DNA of 64,000 nucleotides from positions 113,003-177,002 of the forward strand of contig NZ_JAATEJ010000020.1 in the NCBI RefSeq assembly GCF_012034175.1, written 5' to 3'. The position numbers and the translations under genes were made by a program. This stretch comes from Actinacidiphila epipremni (lineage in GTDB: Bacteria > Actinomycetota > Actinomycetes > Streptomycetales > Streptomycetaceae). The notes beneath the pieces were generated by a model, which was not told where the DNA came from, did not search any database, and was given only the letters and a program-made list of their open reading frames with translations. Below, in pieces: positions 27,433 through 36,011 of this stretch (its first letter is position 1; every line of letters starts with the position of its first letter).

Positions 27433-28800
27433 TCAGGCGTTCGGGCGGCCCATCGCGCGGTACGTCCAGCCCGCCTTGCGCCACACCGCCGGGTCCAGCG
27501 TGTTGCGGCCGTCCAGGACGACCCGGCCGCGGGCGACCTCGGCCAGCGCCGCCGGGTCCAGCTCGCGGAACTCGCGCCACTCGGTCAGGTGCAGCACTAT
27601 GTCGGCGCCCCGCACCGCCTCCAGCGCGCTCGCGGCGTAGCCCAGCGTCGGGAACTGCGCGCGGGCGTTGTCCATGCCCTTGGGGTCGTAGACGGTGACC
27701 TGGCCGCCCTGGAGCTGGATCTGGCCGGCGACGTTGAGCGCCGGGGAGTCCCGTACGTCGTCGGAGTCCGGCTTGAAGGTGGCGCCCAGCACCGCGATAC
27801 GGCGGCCCAGGAAGCCGCCGCCGGAGGCCCGCCCGGACGGCGCCGACGCCAGCGCCTCACGCGCCATGTCGACCATCTGGGTGCGGCGCCGCATGTTCGT
27901 CGAGTCGACCTCGCGCAGGAACGTCAGCGCCTGGTCAGCGCCCAGCTCGCCGGCCCGGGCCATGAACGCGCGGATGTCCTTGGGCAGGCAGCCGCCGCCG
28001 AAGCCGATGCCGGCCCGCAGGAATTTGTGGCCGATCCGGTCGTCGTAGCCGATCGCCTCGGCGAGCTTCGCCACGTCGCCGCCGGCCGCCTCGCTGACCT
28101 CGGCCATGGCGTTGATGAAGGAGATCTTGGTGGCCAGGAAGGCGTTCGCCGCGGTCTTGACCAGCTCGGCCGTGGGGTAGTCGGCGACCACGAAGGGCGT
28201 GCCCTCGGCGACCGGCCCCGCGTACACCTCGCGCAATGTCCGCTCGGCCCGCTCGCTGCGCACGCCCACCACGATCCGGTCGGGGTGCAGGGTGTCCTCG
28301 ACGGCGAAGCCCTCGCGCAGGAACTCCGGGTTCCAGGCCAGCTCCGCCTCCTCGCCGGCCGGCGCCAGCTCCGCCAGCAGGTCCGCGAGCCGCGCCGCGC
28401 TGCCGACCGGCACGGTGGACTTGCCCACCACCAGCGCGGGCCGCTTCAGCAGCGGCGCGAGCTGCCCGAAGGCGCGGTCGACGTAGCTCATGTCGCACGC
28501 GTACTCGCCCTGCTTCTGCGGGGTGTTGACGCACACGAAGTGCACGTCGCCGAACTCGGCGACCTCCTCCCACGACAGGGTGAAGCGCAGCCGCCCGCTG
28601 GACCCCTCGATCCCGGCCACATGCCGGGCCAGCAGCTCCTCCAGGCCGGGCTCGAACATCGGCACCCGGCCCTGTGACAGCAGCTCGATCTTGCGCGGGT
28701 CGATGTCGAGCGCGAGCACGTCGAAGCCGAGCTCGGCCATCGCCGCGGCATGGGTGGCCCCGAGGTATCCGGTGCCGATCACGGTGAGCTTGAGAGGCAT
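27433..28800 (-). CDS. UDP-glucose 6-dehydrogenase
   Basis: 455 residues from the ATG giving MPLKLTVIGTGYLGATHA, the NAD-binding Rossmann start. Oxidises UDP-glucose twice to UDP-glucuronate. Further blocks: FVCVNTPQ, KSTVPVG, NPEFLREG, KTAANAFLATKISFINAM and the catalytic-cysteine block GFGGGCLPKDI. The C-terminal UDP-binding domain has GATFKPDSDDVRDSP. UDP-glucuronate feeds acidic cell-surface polysaccharides, in line with the glycosyltransferases and LCP proteins nearby. Ribosome-binding sequence is absent; see the -10 box. Confidence 0.94.
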   Translation of the reverse strand: MPLKLTVIGTGYLGATHAAAMAELGFDVLALDIDPRKIELLSQGRVPMFEPGLEELLARHVAGIEGSSGRLRFTLSWEEVAEFGDVHFVCVNTPQKQGEYACDMSYVDRAFGQLAPLLKRPALVVGKSTVPVGSAARLADLLAELAPAGEEAELAWNPEFLREGFAVEDTLHPDRIVVGVRSERAERTLREVYAGPVAEGTPFVVADYPTAELVKTAANAFLATKISFINAMAEVSEAAGGDVAKLAEAIGYDDRIGHKFLRAGIGFGGGCLPKDIRAFMARAGELGADQALTFLREVDSTNMRRRTQMVDMAREALASAPSGRASGGGFLGRRIAVLGATFKPDSDDVRDSPALNVAGQIQLQGGQVTVYDPKGMDNARAQFPTLGYAASALEAVRGADIVLHLTEWREFRELDPAALAEVARGRVVLDGRNTLDPAVWRKAGWTYRAMGRPNA

Positions 28801-28809
28801 GCGCTGAGC

Positions 28810-28815
28810 ATAGTA
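28810..28815 (-). promoter_or_regulatory. Candidate leaderless -10 box (TACTAT) of the UDP-glucose dehydrogenase gene
   Basis: On the minus strand TACTAT ends 9 bases before the ATG, and no Shine-Dalgarno sequence lies between, so the transcript probably begins at the start codon. Confidence 0.5.
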
Positions 28816-28884
28816 GGCAGGCACCCGCCCGGATCAGGGTGCGCGCACCCCCCGCGGCCATGCCGCCGCGCGCTTGTCACGGAC

Positions 28885-28936
28885 GTCACGTAGGCCGCCC
28901 GGCGCCCGCGGCCCTAGGATCGTAGGGTCACGTAGG
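28885..28936. repeat. Direct repeat GTCACGTAGG in a divergent promoter region
   Basis: Identical 10-mers at 28885-28894 and 28927-28936, 42 bases start to start (about four helical turns), between the divergent UDP-glucose dehydrogenase and acyl-CoA dehydrogenase genes. They may be paired binding sites for one regulator. Confidence 0.45.
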
Positions 28937-28974
28937 TTACTTAACGGTAGTTAGCACTCGGGGAGTGAGACTCT

Positions 28975-30150
28975 GTGGCCGGATCCTCCGACTTCGACCT
29001 TTTCCGGACCTCCGAAGAGCACGACATGCTGCGGGAGTCCGTACGGGCGCTCGCCGAGGCGAAGATCGCGCCGTTCGCCGCCGAGGTGGACGAGCAGGCC
29101 CGCTTCCCGCAGGAGGCGCGCGACGCGCTGGAGGCCAACGACCTGCACGCCGTGCACGTCCCCGAGGCGTACGACGGGGCCGGCGCCGACGCGCTGTCCA
29201 CCGTCATCGTGATCGAGGAGGTCGCCCGGGTGTGCGCCTCGTCCTCGCTCATCCCGGCCGTCAACAAGCTCGGCTCGCTGCCGGTGCAGCTGTCCGGCTC
29301 CGAGCAGCTCAAGGCCCGCTACCTGGGCGCGCTCGCCCGCAAGGAGGGCATGTTCTCCTACGCCCTGTCCGAGCCCGAGGCCGGCTCGGACGCGGCGGGC
29401 ATGAAGACCCGCGCGGTACGCGACGGCGACACGTACGTCCTCAACGGCGTCAAGCGCTGGATCACCAACGCCGGCGTCTCCGACTTCTACACCGTCATGG
29501 CTGTCACCGACCCCGACAAGCGCTCCAAGGGCATCTCCGCCTTCGTGGTGGAGAAGGGCGACGAGGGCGTCTCCTTCGGCGCCCCGGAGAAGAAGCTCGG
29601 CATCAAGGGCTCGCCCACCCGCGAGGTCTACCTCGACAACGTCCGCATCCCCGCCGAGCGCATGATCGGCGAGGAGGGCACCGGCTTCGCCACCGCGATG
29701 CGCACCCTGGACCACACCCGGATCACCATCGCCGCACAGGCCCTCGGCATCGCCCAGGGCGCACTCGACTACGCAAAGGGCTATGTCGCCGAGCGCAAGC
29801 AGTTCGGCAAGGCCATCGCCGAGTTCCAGGGCATCCAGTTCATGCTCGCCGACATGGCCATGCAACTGGAGGCCGCCCGCCAGCTCACCTACGCCGCCGC
29901 GGCCCGCTCCGAGCGCGCCTCCGCCGGCAGCAAGGGCGAGGACCTCACCTTCTTCGGAGCCGCGGCAAAGTGCTACGCCTCCGACGTGGCCATGTCCATC
30001 ACCACCGACGCGGTCCAGCTCCTCGGCGGATACGGCTACACGCGCGACTACCCGGTGGAGCGGATGATGCGCGACGCCAAGATCACGCAGATTTATGAAG
30101 GCACGAATCAGGTCCAGCGGATCGTCATGGCGCGGAACCTGCCCGCGTAG
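28975..30150 (+). CDS. Acyl-CoA dehydrogenase
   Basis: 391 residues, GTG after GGGAGTGAGACTCT. FAD enzyme of fatty-acid or branched-chain acyl-CoA oxidation. FAD/substrate signatures are ALSEPEAGSDAAGMKTRA and WITNAGVSDFYTVM. The middle beta domain has KLGIKGSPTREVYLDNVRIP and the C-terminal helical domain has QLLGGYGYTRDYPVERMMRDAKI. The Glu of IYEGTNQVQR is the catalytic base position of the short-chain group. In position it matches fadE25 of mycobacteria as I remember it. Chain-length preference is not readable. Confidence 0.94.
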   Translation: MAGSSDFDLFRTSEEHDMLRESVRALAEAKIAPFAAEVDEQARFPQEARDALEANDLHAVHVPEAYDGAGADALSTVIVIEEVARVCASSSLIPAVNKLGSLPVQLSGSEQLKARYLGALARKEGMFSYALSEPEAGSDAAGMKTRAVRDGDTYVLNGVKRWITNAGVSDFYTVMAVTDPDKRSKGISAFVVEKGDEGVSFGAPEKKLGIKGSPTREVYLDNVRIPAERMIGEEGTGFATAMRTLDHTRITIAAQALGIAQGALDYAKGYVAERKQFGKAIAEFQGIQFMLADMAMQLEAARQLTYAAAARSERASAGSKGEDLTFFGAAAKCYASDVAMSITTDAVQLLGGYGYTRDYPVERMMRDAKITQIYEGTNQVQRIVMARNLPA

Positions 30151-30172
30151 CAACTCTGTAACAGCAGATGCG

Positions 30173-30201
30173 CAAAGAGCACCCGGTTCGGGTGCTCTTT
30201 G
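30173..30201 (+). terminator. Strong terminator after the acyl-CoA dehydrogenase gene
   Basis: CAAAGAGCACCCG (30173-30185) and CGGGTGCTCTTTG (30189-30201) form a perfect 13-bp stem with a 3-base loop. The TCTTTG arm supplies the T-rich 3' side. Confidence 0.88.
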
Positions 30202-30238
30202 TGTGTCTGGGGTCGAGTTATGGTCGGTTTGCGATCAA

Positions 30239-30268
30239 TTGACAAGCCCGAGCGGCGACTTGTAGAGC
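30239..30268 (+). promoter_or_regulatory. Candidate promoter of the LAXTG surface-protein gene
   Basis: Consensus TTGACA (30239-30244) with TAGAGC (30263-30268) at an 18-base spacer, about 90 bases before the GTG start. Confidence 0.55.
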
Positions 30269-30355
30269 TGTGAGCGCCATCAGCCGGGCGGGGGGCCGTC
30301 GCGGTGACGAAACGGCCTCTTCCGCGCTTGAGATCTGATCCCGTGAAGGGAAGAC

Positions 30356-31027
30356 GTGTTCACAAACCGCCGCACCGCTATCGCGGTGCGTTCCATAGGC
30401 GTTGCCTCCGCCGCCGCCGCTCTGGCACTGGGCGTTGCAGGCACCTCGTACGCATGCGATATCAAGGACTTCTCCGCCAATATCTCCTGCGACCAGGAGA
30501 GCGGGAAGGGCACGCTGCTCGTCCACGACACCGACGGCATCCGCCCGGTGACCATCGTTGTCACGACCGACAGCGGCGCGCCGGTCACCTCGGGCTCCTT
30601 CACCGACCGCGGCAGCGACTTCAGCCTGAGCGTGCCCTGGACGCCCGGCACGCATTACGTCGTCACCGCCTCGGTGAAGGGCTGGGTCGACAACGAGGTC
30701 ATCACCAAGGGCTCGACCACCGTGTCGGACGAGACCTGCGGCGCGACCCAGACCGCCCCGCCCAGCTCGCCGCCGGCGACCTCGCCGACGACGACGCCGA
30801 CCACCCCGGCCGCCGGCGCCCCGACGCCGAGCGCCACCACCAGCTCGCCGGCCGTCGCGGTCGCGGACACCAACGCGCCGAAGCCGGCCGGCGGGACGTC
30901 CAACCTCGCCGAGACCGGTGGCGGCAGCAGCACCGGCCTGATCGCCGGCGTCGCCGCGGTCCTGGTGGTCGCGGGCGGCGGCACCGTCTTCGCGCTGCGC
31001 CGCCGCAGGCCGGCCGCGCACAGCTGA
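30356..31027 (+). CDS. Sortase-anchored surface protein with LAETG motif
   Basis: 223 residues, GTG after GAAGGGAAGAC. Signal peptide (1-~33, cleavage likely at SYA/CD). The mature domain (~34-128) contains three cysteines (C34, C45, C128). A Pro/Thr/Ser spacer (~131-180) follows, then LAETG (184-188), a TM helix (~193-213) and an Arg4 tail. LAXTG is the motif cut by class E sortases of Streptomyces, so the protein should end up linked to peptidoglycan. The folded domain is not one I recognise; the gene stands alone between two terminators. Confidence 0.85.
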   Translation: MFTNRRTAIAVRSIGVASAAAALALGVAGTSYACDIKDFSANISCDQESGKGTLLVHDTDGIRPVTIVVTTDSGAPVTSGSFTDRGSDFSLSVPWTPGTHYVVTASVKGWVDNEVITKGSTTVSDETCGATQTAPPSSPPATSPTTTPTTPAAGAPTPSATTSSPAVAVADTNAPKPAGGTSNLAETGGGSSTGLIAGVAAVLVVAGGGTVFALRRRRPAAHS

Positions 31028-31040
31028 CACCTCCCGTACG

Positions 31041-31093
31041 GCCGACGGCCCCGGTTCCTCCCGCGTGATCGCGGGGGAGCCGGGGCCGTCGGC
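31041..31093. terminator. Bidirectional terminator between LAXTG gene and first LCP gene
   Basis: A stem of about 23 bp: the outer 14 bp (GCCGACGGCCCCGG, 31041-31054, with its exact complement ending at 31093) are perfect and the inner part has two mismatched positions. The loop is 6 bases. It lies 13 bases after one stop codon and 51 bases from the convergent one. Confidence 0.85.
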
Positions 31094-31144
31094 GTCAGAA
31101 CGGGCACTACGGGTGGGGCGACGGGCGGGGCGCGGGCGGGGCCG

Positions 31145-32392
31145 CTACTTCGTGACGGTCACCTTGTCGTCGTTCTTCAGCTCGCCGAAGAGCGTCTTCG
31201 CCTTGGTCATGTCCCACTTGACGGCGTCGCCGTCGTTCGGCGTCATGTAGTTGGCGTTGGCTATGGGCACGGTCAGGGAGTGCCCGTCGCCGCCCGTGAC
31301 GCCCTTCATCGCCCAGAACATCGAGGCGAGGTCCTTCAGGCTCATCTTCTTGTCGACGATGAGGGTGTCCAGGCCGGAGCCGATCACCGGGTAGAGCTTG
31401 AACGGGTTCAGGATCGTCGAGGGCGAGGCGGCCTGGTGCGCCAGGGTCGACAGGAACTTCTGCTGGTTGCGCATCCGGCCGAGGTCCTGGTCGGCCTCCT
31501 GGTGGCGCTGCCGGACGAAGGCGAGCGACTGCTGGCCGTTGAGCTTCTGGCAGCCCGCGGCGAAGTCCGCGCCCGAGGCCTTGTCGTGCAGCGGCTTGTC
31601 CAGGCACATGTTCACCCCGCCGAGGGCGTTGACGAGGTTCACGAAGCCCGCGAAGCCGATCTCGGCGTAGTGGTCGATGTGGATGCCGGTGTTGTACTCC
31701 ACGGTCCTGGTCAGCAGCTCCGGGCCGCCGTCGGAGTAGGCGCGGTTGAGCTTGTGCGTCGAGGCCGCGTACCGCTTGTGCGACTGCTGGCCGGTGAACG
31801 CCGGTATGGTCACGTACGAGTCGCGCGGCAGGCTCATCATCGTGGCGCCGTTGCTGCCGGTGTGCAGGATCATCATCGAGTCGGTGCGCTGGCCCTCGGC
31901 GGCGCCGGTGTGCAGGTTCTTCTCGTCCTCCTTGGTCAGCCCCTCACGGCTGTCCGAGCCGACGATCAGGTAGTTGGTGCCCTTGCCCGTCGGCGGCCGG
32001 TCCTCGACCTTGCTCAGGTCCACCTCGCGGCGCACCTTGGAGTCCGCCCAGAAGTACGTGGACACCGACACCGCGAGCAGCACCACGACCAGCCCGAGGG
32101 CGGTGTAGCCGATCTTCCTGCGGGTGCTCCAGCGGGGGGTGCGCGGCGGGCGCGCGGCGCGCGGGGTGCCGCCGGTGCTCGGCGGGCCGTAGCCGTCGCC
32201 GTCACCGGGGCCGCTCGGCTGCGGGATCGCGCCGGGCGGCAGCCGGTCGCCGGGCGCGGGGCGGCGGGTGGGCTGCGGCGGGATCCCGCTCGCAGCCGCC
32301 GCCTGCCGGCGTGGCGACAGTTCGGGGGGCAGCGGCGGCTCGGACAGCCGGCGCTGCTCGGTGTCATCGCTCCAACCGTTCATGCCGTTCAT
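31145..32392 (-). CDS. LytR-CpsA-Psr (LCP) family protein, copy 1
   Basis: 415 residues. A Pro-rich cytoplasmic segment (1-~92), a TM helix (~96-114), then the LCP domain. LCP enzymes transfer lipid-linked polymers to peptidoglycan. Phosphate-binding/catalytic elements are intact: SDSR (146-149), DSMMILH, SLPRD (187-191), the NxAY loop (KLNRAYSDGGPELL), FVRQRH and RNQQKF. It stops after the LCP core, with no LytR_C domain. The start is uncertain between ATGs at 32392 and 32383, and neither has a clear ribosome site. It lies divergent from the thioesterase gene. Confidence 0.88.
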   Translation of the reverse strand: MNGMNGWSDDTEQRRLSEPPLPPELSPRRQAAAASGIPPQPTRRPAPGDRLPPGAIPQPSGPGDGDGYGPPSTGGTPRAARPPRTPRWSTRRKIGYTALGLVVVLLAVSVSTYFWADSKVRREVDLSKVEDRPPTGKGTNYLIVGSDSREGLTKEDEKNLHTGAAEGQRTDSMMILHTGSNGATMMSLPRDSYVTIPAFTGQQSHKRYAASTHKLNRAYSDGGPELLTRTVEYNTGIHIDHYAEIGFAGFVNLVNALGGVNMCLDKPLHDKASGADFAAGCQKLNGQQSLAFVRQRHQEADQDLGRMRNQQKFLSTLAHQAASPSTILNPFKLYPVIGSGLDTLIVDKKMSLKDLASMFWAMKGVTGGDGHSLTVPIANANYMTPNDGDAVKWDMTKAKTLFGELKNDDKVTVTK

Positions 32393-32496
32393 GTCGGCCA
32401 GTGTGCCCGGCTGCGGCGTGGGACCTTGAATCAGGGGCGGTTCTGTAGCAGACTCGATGCATTCCGGTACATTCGGCCGCCCGCCACAGCCGTTTC

Positions 32497-32524
32497 GTGA
32501 CGCGCCCCGGGCCGGACATACAGT
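32497..32524 (+). promoter_or_regulatory. Leaderless-type promoter of the thioesterase gene
   Basis: GTGACG (32497-32502) and TACAGT (32519-32524) with a 16-base spacer; the ATG is 7 bases downstream of the -10 and no ribosome site is present. Confidence 0.5.
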
Positions 32525-32531
32525 GGCAGCC

Positions 32532-33128
32532 ATGATCGACCCCTCAGCGGCCTCCCCCGGCACCCCGGAGCCGCCCGCCGCCCCGCAGGTCCCGCGCGTC
32601 CCGGCGATCCCGGGCAAGCCGACCTCCGCCGCCCGCATCACGCTCTCCCACATCATGAGCGCGCACGACACCAACCTGCTCGGCACCGTCCACGGCGGCG
32701 TGGTGATGAAGCTGGTGGACGACGCGGCCGGCGCCGTCGCCGGCCGGCACTCCGAGGGCCCCGCCGTCACCGGCGCGATGGACGAGATGGCCTTCCTCGA
32801 ACCGGTCAGGGTCGGCGATCTGCTCAAGGTGAAGGCCCAGGTCAACTGGACCGGCAAGACCTCCATGGAGGTCGGTGTACGGGTGGTGGCCGAGCGCTGG
32901 AACGAAGCCGGGCGGCCCGCCAAGCAGGTCGCCAGCGCCTATCTGGTCTTCGTCGCCGTCGACGCCGAGGGCCGCCCGCGCCCGGTGCCGCCGGTGCTGC
33001 CGGAGACCGACGAGGACCGCCGCCGCTGGCAGGAGGCGCAGATCCGCCGCACCCACCGGCTGGCCCGCCGCCGCGCCATCCTGGAGCTGCGCCGCGAGCG
33101 CGCGGAGCCCGAGGCACCCGAGAGCTGA
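32532..33128 (+). CDS. Acyl-CoA thioesterase (hotdog fold)
   Basis: 198 residues. Single hotdog domain (~35-160) with HDTNLLGTVHGGVVMKLVDDAAG, the central helix carrying the catalytic acid and Gly motif of the BFIT/cytosolic acyl-CoA hydrolase group, then MDEMAFLEPVRVGD. The N-terminal ~30 residues are Pro/Ala-rich and the C-terminal ~35 are Arg/Glu-rich and helical. Hydrolyses acyl-CoA to free acid and CoA; specificity is unknown. It is convergent with LCP copy 2. Confidence 0.9.
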   Translation: MIDPSAASPGTPEPPAAPQVPRVPAIPGKPTSAARITLSHIMSAHDTNLLGTVHGGVVMKLVDDAAGAVAGRHSEGPAVTGAMDEMAFLEPVRVGDLLKVKAQVNWTGKTSMEVGVRVVAERWNEAGRPAKQVASAYLVFVAVDAEGRPRPVPPVLPETDEDRRRWQEAQIRRTHRLARRRAILELRRERAEPEAPES

Positions 33129-33191
33129 CCGGGGGCGCCTCAGGGGCGGCCACCGGGCCTCCCAGCGGCCCCCCGCGCTCGCCTGCGCCCC

Positions 33192-34799
33192 TCAGGGGCA
33201 GCCCACCTGGTCGCCGGTGAGGGCGCCCGCCTCGGGCCGCGAGCCCGGGTCCGGCACCGGCGCGGTCACCGGCCGCACCCGGGCCAGGGCGAAGTCCGGC
33301 CCGAGCGTGACGTGCAGCACCGGCCCCTGCTTGGGCGCCGGCACCAGCTGCGCGCCCGGCAGCGCGACCGCCAGCGCCTTCGCCGAGGCGTCCCAGCGCG
33401 GGTCGTAGCGGATGACGGTGTGCGGCACATGCTCCTTGGCCGTCGTGGGCGTCCCCGTGGTGGCGAAGCCGGTGGCGTGCAGCGCCTTCTGCGTGTCGCC
33501 GGCCAGGCCCGCGACCGCGGTGCCGTTCTCCACCGCCACCCGCACCGTCGCCGGGTCCACCGCGACCGGCACCCCGGCGGGCGTGGCCTTCGCGGCCGGC
33601 CGCGGGGCCGTCAGCGGCCGGTCCGCGCGGATCGCCGCCCACAGCCGGCCGGCCTTGAGCGCGTCCCACTTCACGGTCGAGCCGATCCCGGGCACATTGA
33701 AGCTGGTGTTGCTCAGCGGCACGGACTGGAATTCCGACGACGCGGGCGAGAAGCCCTTCATGGCCTGGGCGAGGTCCACGATGTCCTTGCTGTCCAGGCC
33801 CTGGTCCGCGCGCACCGAGCCCAGCACCGCGGAGACGACCTTGCGCAGCCGCAGCGGGTCGCTCAGCGTGCCCCCGCTGGTGACCTTCGCGATGACCTGC
33901 GCCATGAACCGCTGCTGGCGCTGCATCCGCCCGAGGTCGGCGGCGGGGTCCACATGCCGCGAGCGCACATATTGCAGCGCCTGGCCGCCGTCGAGCACCG
34001 TGGTGCCGGCGGGCAGGTCCAGGCCGGTGTAGGAGTCCTTGAGCGGCTTGGAGGTGCACACCGGGACGCCGCCGAGGACGTCGACGGTCTTCATGAAGCT
34101 GGTGAAGTCCACTTCGAGGTAGTGGTCGATGTGCACCCCGGTCAGCTGCTCGACCGTGCGGACGGTGAGCTTGGGGCCGCCCTGCGCGTACGCCTGGTTG
34201 AGCTTGGCCGGGTGGGTGGCGGCGACGGGCCTGCCGCCCGGCCTCGCGCCGCCCTTGCGGTCCTGCGCGCCCGTCTCGGGCCCGGCGGCGGCTGCGGCAG
34301 CGCCCTTCGCCGGCGTACGCGCCGGGTACGGCACGCTGCCGGCCGGACCGGGCGGCCGGGGGAGCAGCACGTACGTGTCGCGCGGGATGCTGACCACACT
34401 GGCGCGGGAGTGGTCCTGCGACAGGTGCACCAGCATCATCGTGTCGGTGCAGTGGCAGGGCGCGCCGCCCAGGTGGTACTCCTTCTTCTCGTCCGGGGCC
34501 AGGTTGTCCCGCCCGTCGGTGCCGACCAGCAGGAAGTTCGTGCCCTTGCTGCCGCCCGGCCGATTCTCCATACCGCCGAACGCGTCCACCCGGCCGATCG
34601 CCCCGCTCACCCCGGTGACCACCGCATGGCCCACTCCGCTCGCGGTGATCAGGAGCACGGCCACCCCGCCGAGGATCCTGGTGCTCAGCCGGATCGGCCG
34701 CAGCTGCCGCGACCGGTGCCGCCGCGGTACGTGCCCCGGCCGCCGCCGCCCGGGCTGCGGGCGCGGGGCGGTGGCGGGACGACGGCTGGCAGGCGGCAC
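33192..34799 (-). CDS. LCP family protein with LytR_C domain, copy 2
   Basis: 535 residues, GTG 7 bases after GGGGAGG. A basic N-terminus, a TM helix (~41-62), then the LCP domain with TDGR (94-97, a D-G-R variant of the usual D-S-R), SIPRD (137-141), KLNQAYAQGGPKLT, YVRSRH and RMQRQQRF. An unusual insertion of ~45 residues (Pro/Ala/Gly-rich, about 147-192) follows the SIPRD strand. The C-terminal LytR_C domain starts near residue 400 (VRVAVENGTAVAGLAGD). Catalytic residues look complete. Confidence 0.9.
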   Translation of the reverse strand: MPPASRRPATAPRPQPGRRRPGHVPRRHRSRQLRPIRLSTRILGGVAVLLITASGVGHAVVTGVSGAIGRVDAFGGMENRPGGSKGTNFLLVGTDGRDNLAPDEKKEYHLGGAPCHCTDTMMLVHLSQDHSRASVVSIPRDTYVLLPRPPGPAGSVPYPARTPAKGAAAAAAGPETGAQDRKGGARPGGRPVAATHPAKLNQAYAQGGPKLTVRTVEQLTGVHIDHYLEVDFTSFMKTVDVLGGVPVCTSKPLKDSYTGLDLPAGTTVLDGGQALQYVRSRHVDPAADLGRMQRQQRFMAQVIAKVTSGGTLSDPLRLRKVVSAVLGSVRADQGLDSKDIVDLAQAMKGFSPASSEFQSVPLSNTSFNVPGIGSTVKWDALKAGRLWAAIRADRPLTAPRPAAKATPAGVPVAVDPATVRVAVENGTAVAGLAGDTQKALHATGFATTGTPTTAKEHVPHTVIRYDPRWDASAKALAVALPGAQLVPAPKQGPVLHVTLGPDFALARVRPVTAPVPDPGSRPEAGALTGDQVGCP

Positions 34800-34899
34800 G
34801 GGCTGGCCTCCCCGGCGTACGGACGGCAGGACCCGTTCAGGCTAGGGACAAATACGACTGTCAGCCTTGCCCCCACGCGCCGGTTCCCCCCGATGGCGG

Positions 34900-34905
34900 T
34901 AACGT
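34900..34905 (+). promoter_or_regulatory. Candidate leaderless -10 box of the glycosyltransferase gene
   Basis: TAACGT lies 8 bases before the ATG at 34914. No ribosome site and no clear -35 are seen. An in-frame ATG at 34893 is the alternative start. Confidence 0.4.
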
Positions 34906-34913
34906 TTCCCGCG

Positions 34914-36011
34914 ATGAACGCCGTGAACACCGCCTCCGCCCCCGCGCTCCCGGCCGTCTCCGTGATCATGCCGGTGCTCAACGAGGAGCGCCACCTCCGC
35001 AACTCCGTCCGGCACATCCTGCAGCAGAGCTACGCGGGTGAGCTGGAGGTCGTCATCGCGCTGGGTCCCTCCAAGGACCGCACCGACGCGATCGCCGCCG
35101 AGCTGGCCGCCGAGGACCCGCGGGTCCACACGGTGCCCAACCCGACCGGGCGCACCCCCGCCGCGCTCAACGCCGCCATCAAGGCGTCCCGCCACCCCGT
35201 CGTGGTGCGGGTCGACGGCCACGGCATGCTGTCGCCCGACTACATCTCCACGGCCGTGCGGCTGCTGGAGGAGACGGGCGCGGCGAACGTCGGCGGACTG
35301 ATGTACGCCGAGGGCGAGAACGCCTGGGAGCAGGCCGTCGCCGCCGCCATGACCGCGAAGATCGGGGTCGGCAACGCCGCCTTCCACACCGGCGGCAACG
35401 CCGCGCCCGCCGACACCGTCTACCTCGGTGTCTTCCGGCGCGAGGTGCTGGAGCAGCAGGGCGGCTACAACGTGGAGTTCATCCGCGCCCAGGACTGGGA
35501 GCTGAACTACCGCATCCGCGAGGCCGGCCACCTGATCTGGTTCTCGCCCGAGCTGCGGGTCTCCTACCGGCCGCGGCCGAGCGTGCGCACCCTGGCCAAG
35601 CAGTACAAGGACTACGGGCGCTGGCGCCGGGTCGTGACCCGCTACCACCGCGGCTCGGTCAACCTGCGCTACCTCGCCGCGCCCGCCGCGCTGCTGGCCT
35701 GCGTCCTCGGTGTCGTCGGCGCCTTGCTCACGCCGTGGACGCTGGTGCTGCCGGCCGGATACCTCGCCGTCATCACGGCCGGCTCGCTGCCGGCCGGCCG
35801 GGGCCTTCCGGCCGCCGCCCGGCTGCGCATCCCGCTGGCGCTGGCCACCATGCACATGTGCTGGGGCTACGGCTTCCTGACCAGCCCGCGCTCGCTGGCC
35901 CGCCGGGTCATCGCCAGCCGCCGCCCCGCCGTGCAGGCCGGGGCGACGGGAGCGGCCGGGGCGACGGCGGGTGCCGCCGCACCGGGGCCCGCTCAGCCCG
36001 CCCAGCGGTAG
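34914..36011 (+). CDS. Family 2 glycosyltransferase, ExoA-like, membrane-bound
   Basis: 365 residues. GT-A domain (about 15-255): VSVIMPVLNEERHLRNSV, metal-binding VDGHGMLSPDY in the DxD position, the acceptor loop GGYNVEFIRAQDWELNYRIREAGH and SYRPRPSVRTLAKQYKDYGRW in the QxxRW-like position. C-terminal TM helices span about 262-345. It resembles ExoA-type enzymes that add a hexose to lipid-linked surface polysaccharide. Embedded among LCP genes, it may build a polymer that those proteins attach to peptidoglycan. The 3' end overlaps the convergent LCP gene by 19 bases. Confidence 0.9.
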   Translation: MNAVNTASAPALPAVSVIMPVLNEERHLRNSVRHILQQSYAGELEVVIALGPSKDRTDAIAAELAAEDPRVHTVPNPTGRTPAALNAAIKASRHPVVVRVDGHGMLSPDYISTAVRLLEETGAANVGGLMYAEGENAWEQAVAAAMTAKIGVGNAAFHTGGNAAPADTVYLGVFRREVLEQQGGYNVEFIRAQDWELNYRIREAGHLIWFSPELRVSYRPRPSVRTLAKQYKDYGRWRRVVTRYHRGSVNLRYLAAPAALLACVLGVVGALLTPWTLVLPAGYLAVITAGSLPAGRGLPAAARLRIPLALATMHMCWGYGFLTSPRSLARRVIASRRPAVQAGATGAAGATAGAAAPGPAQPAQR

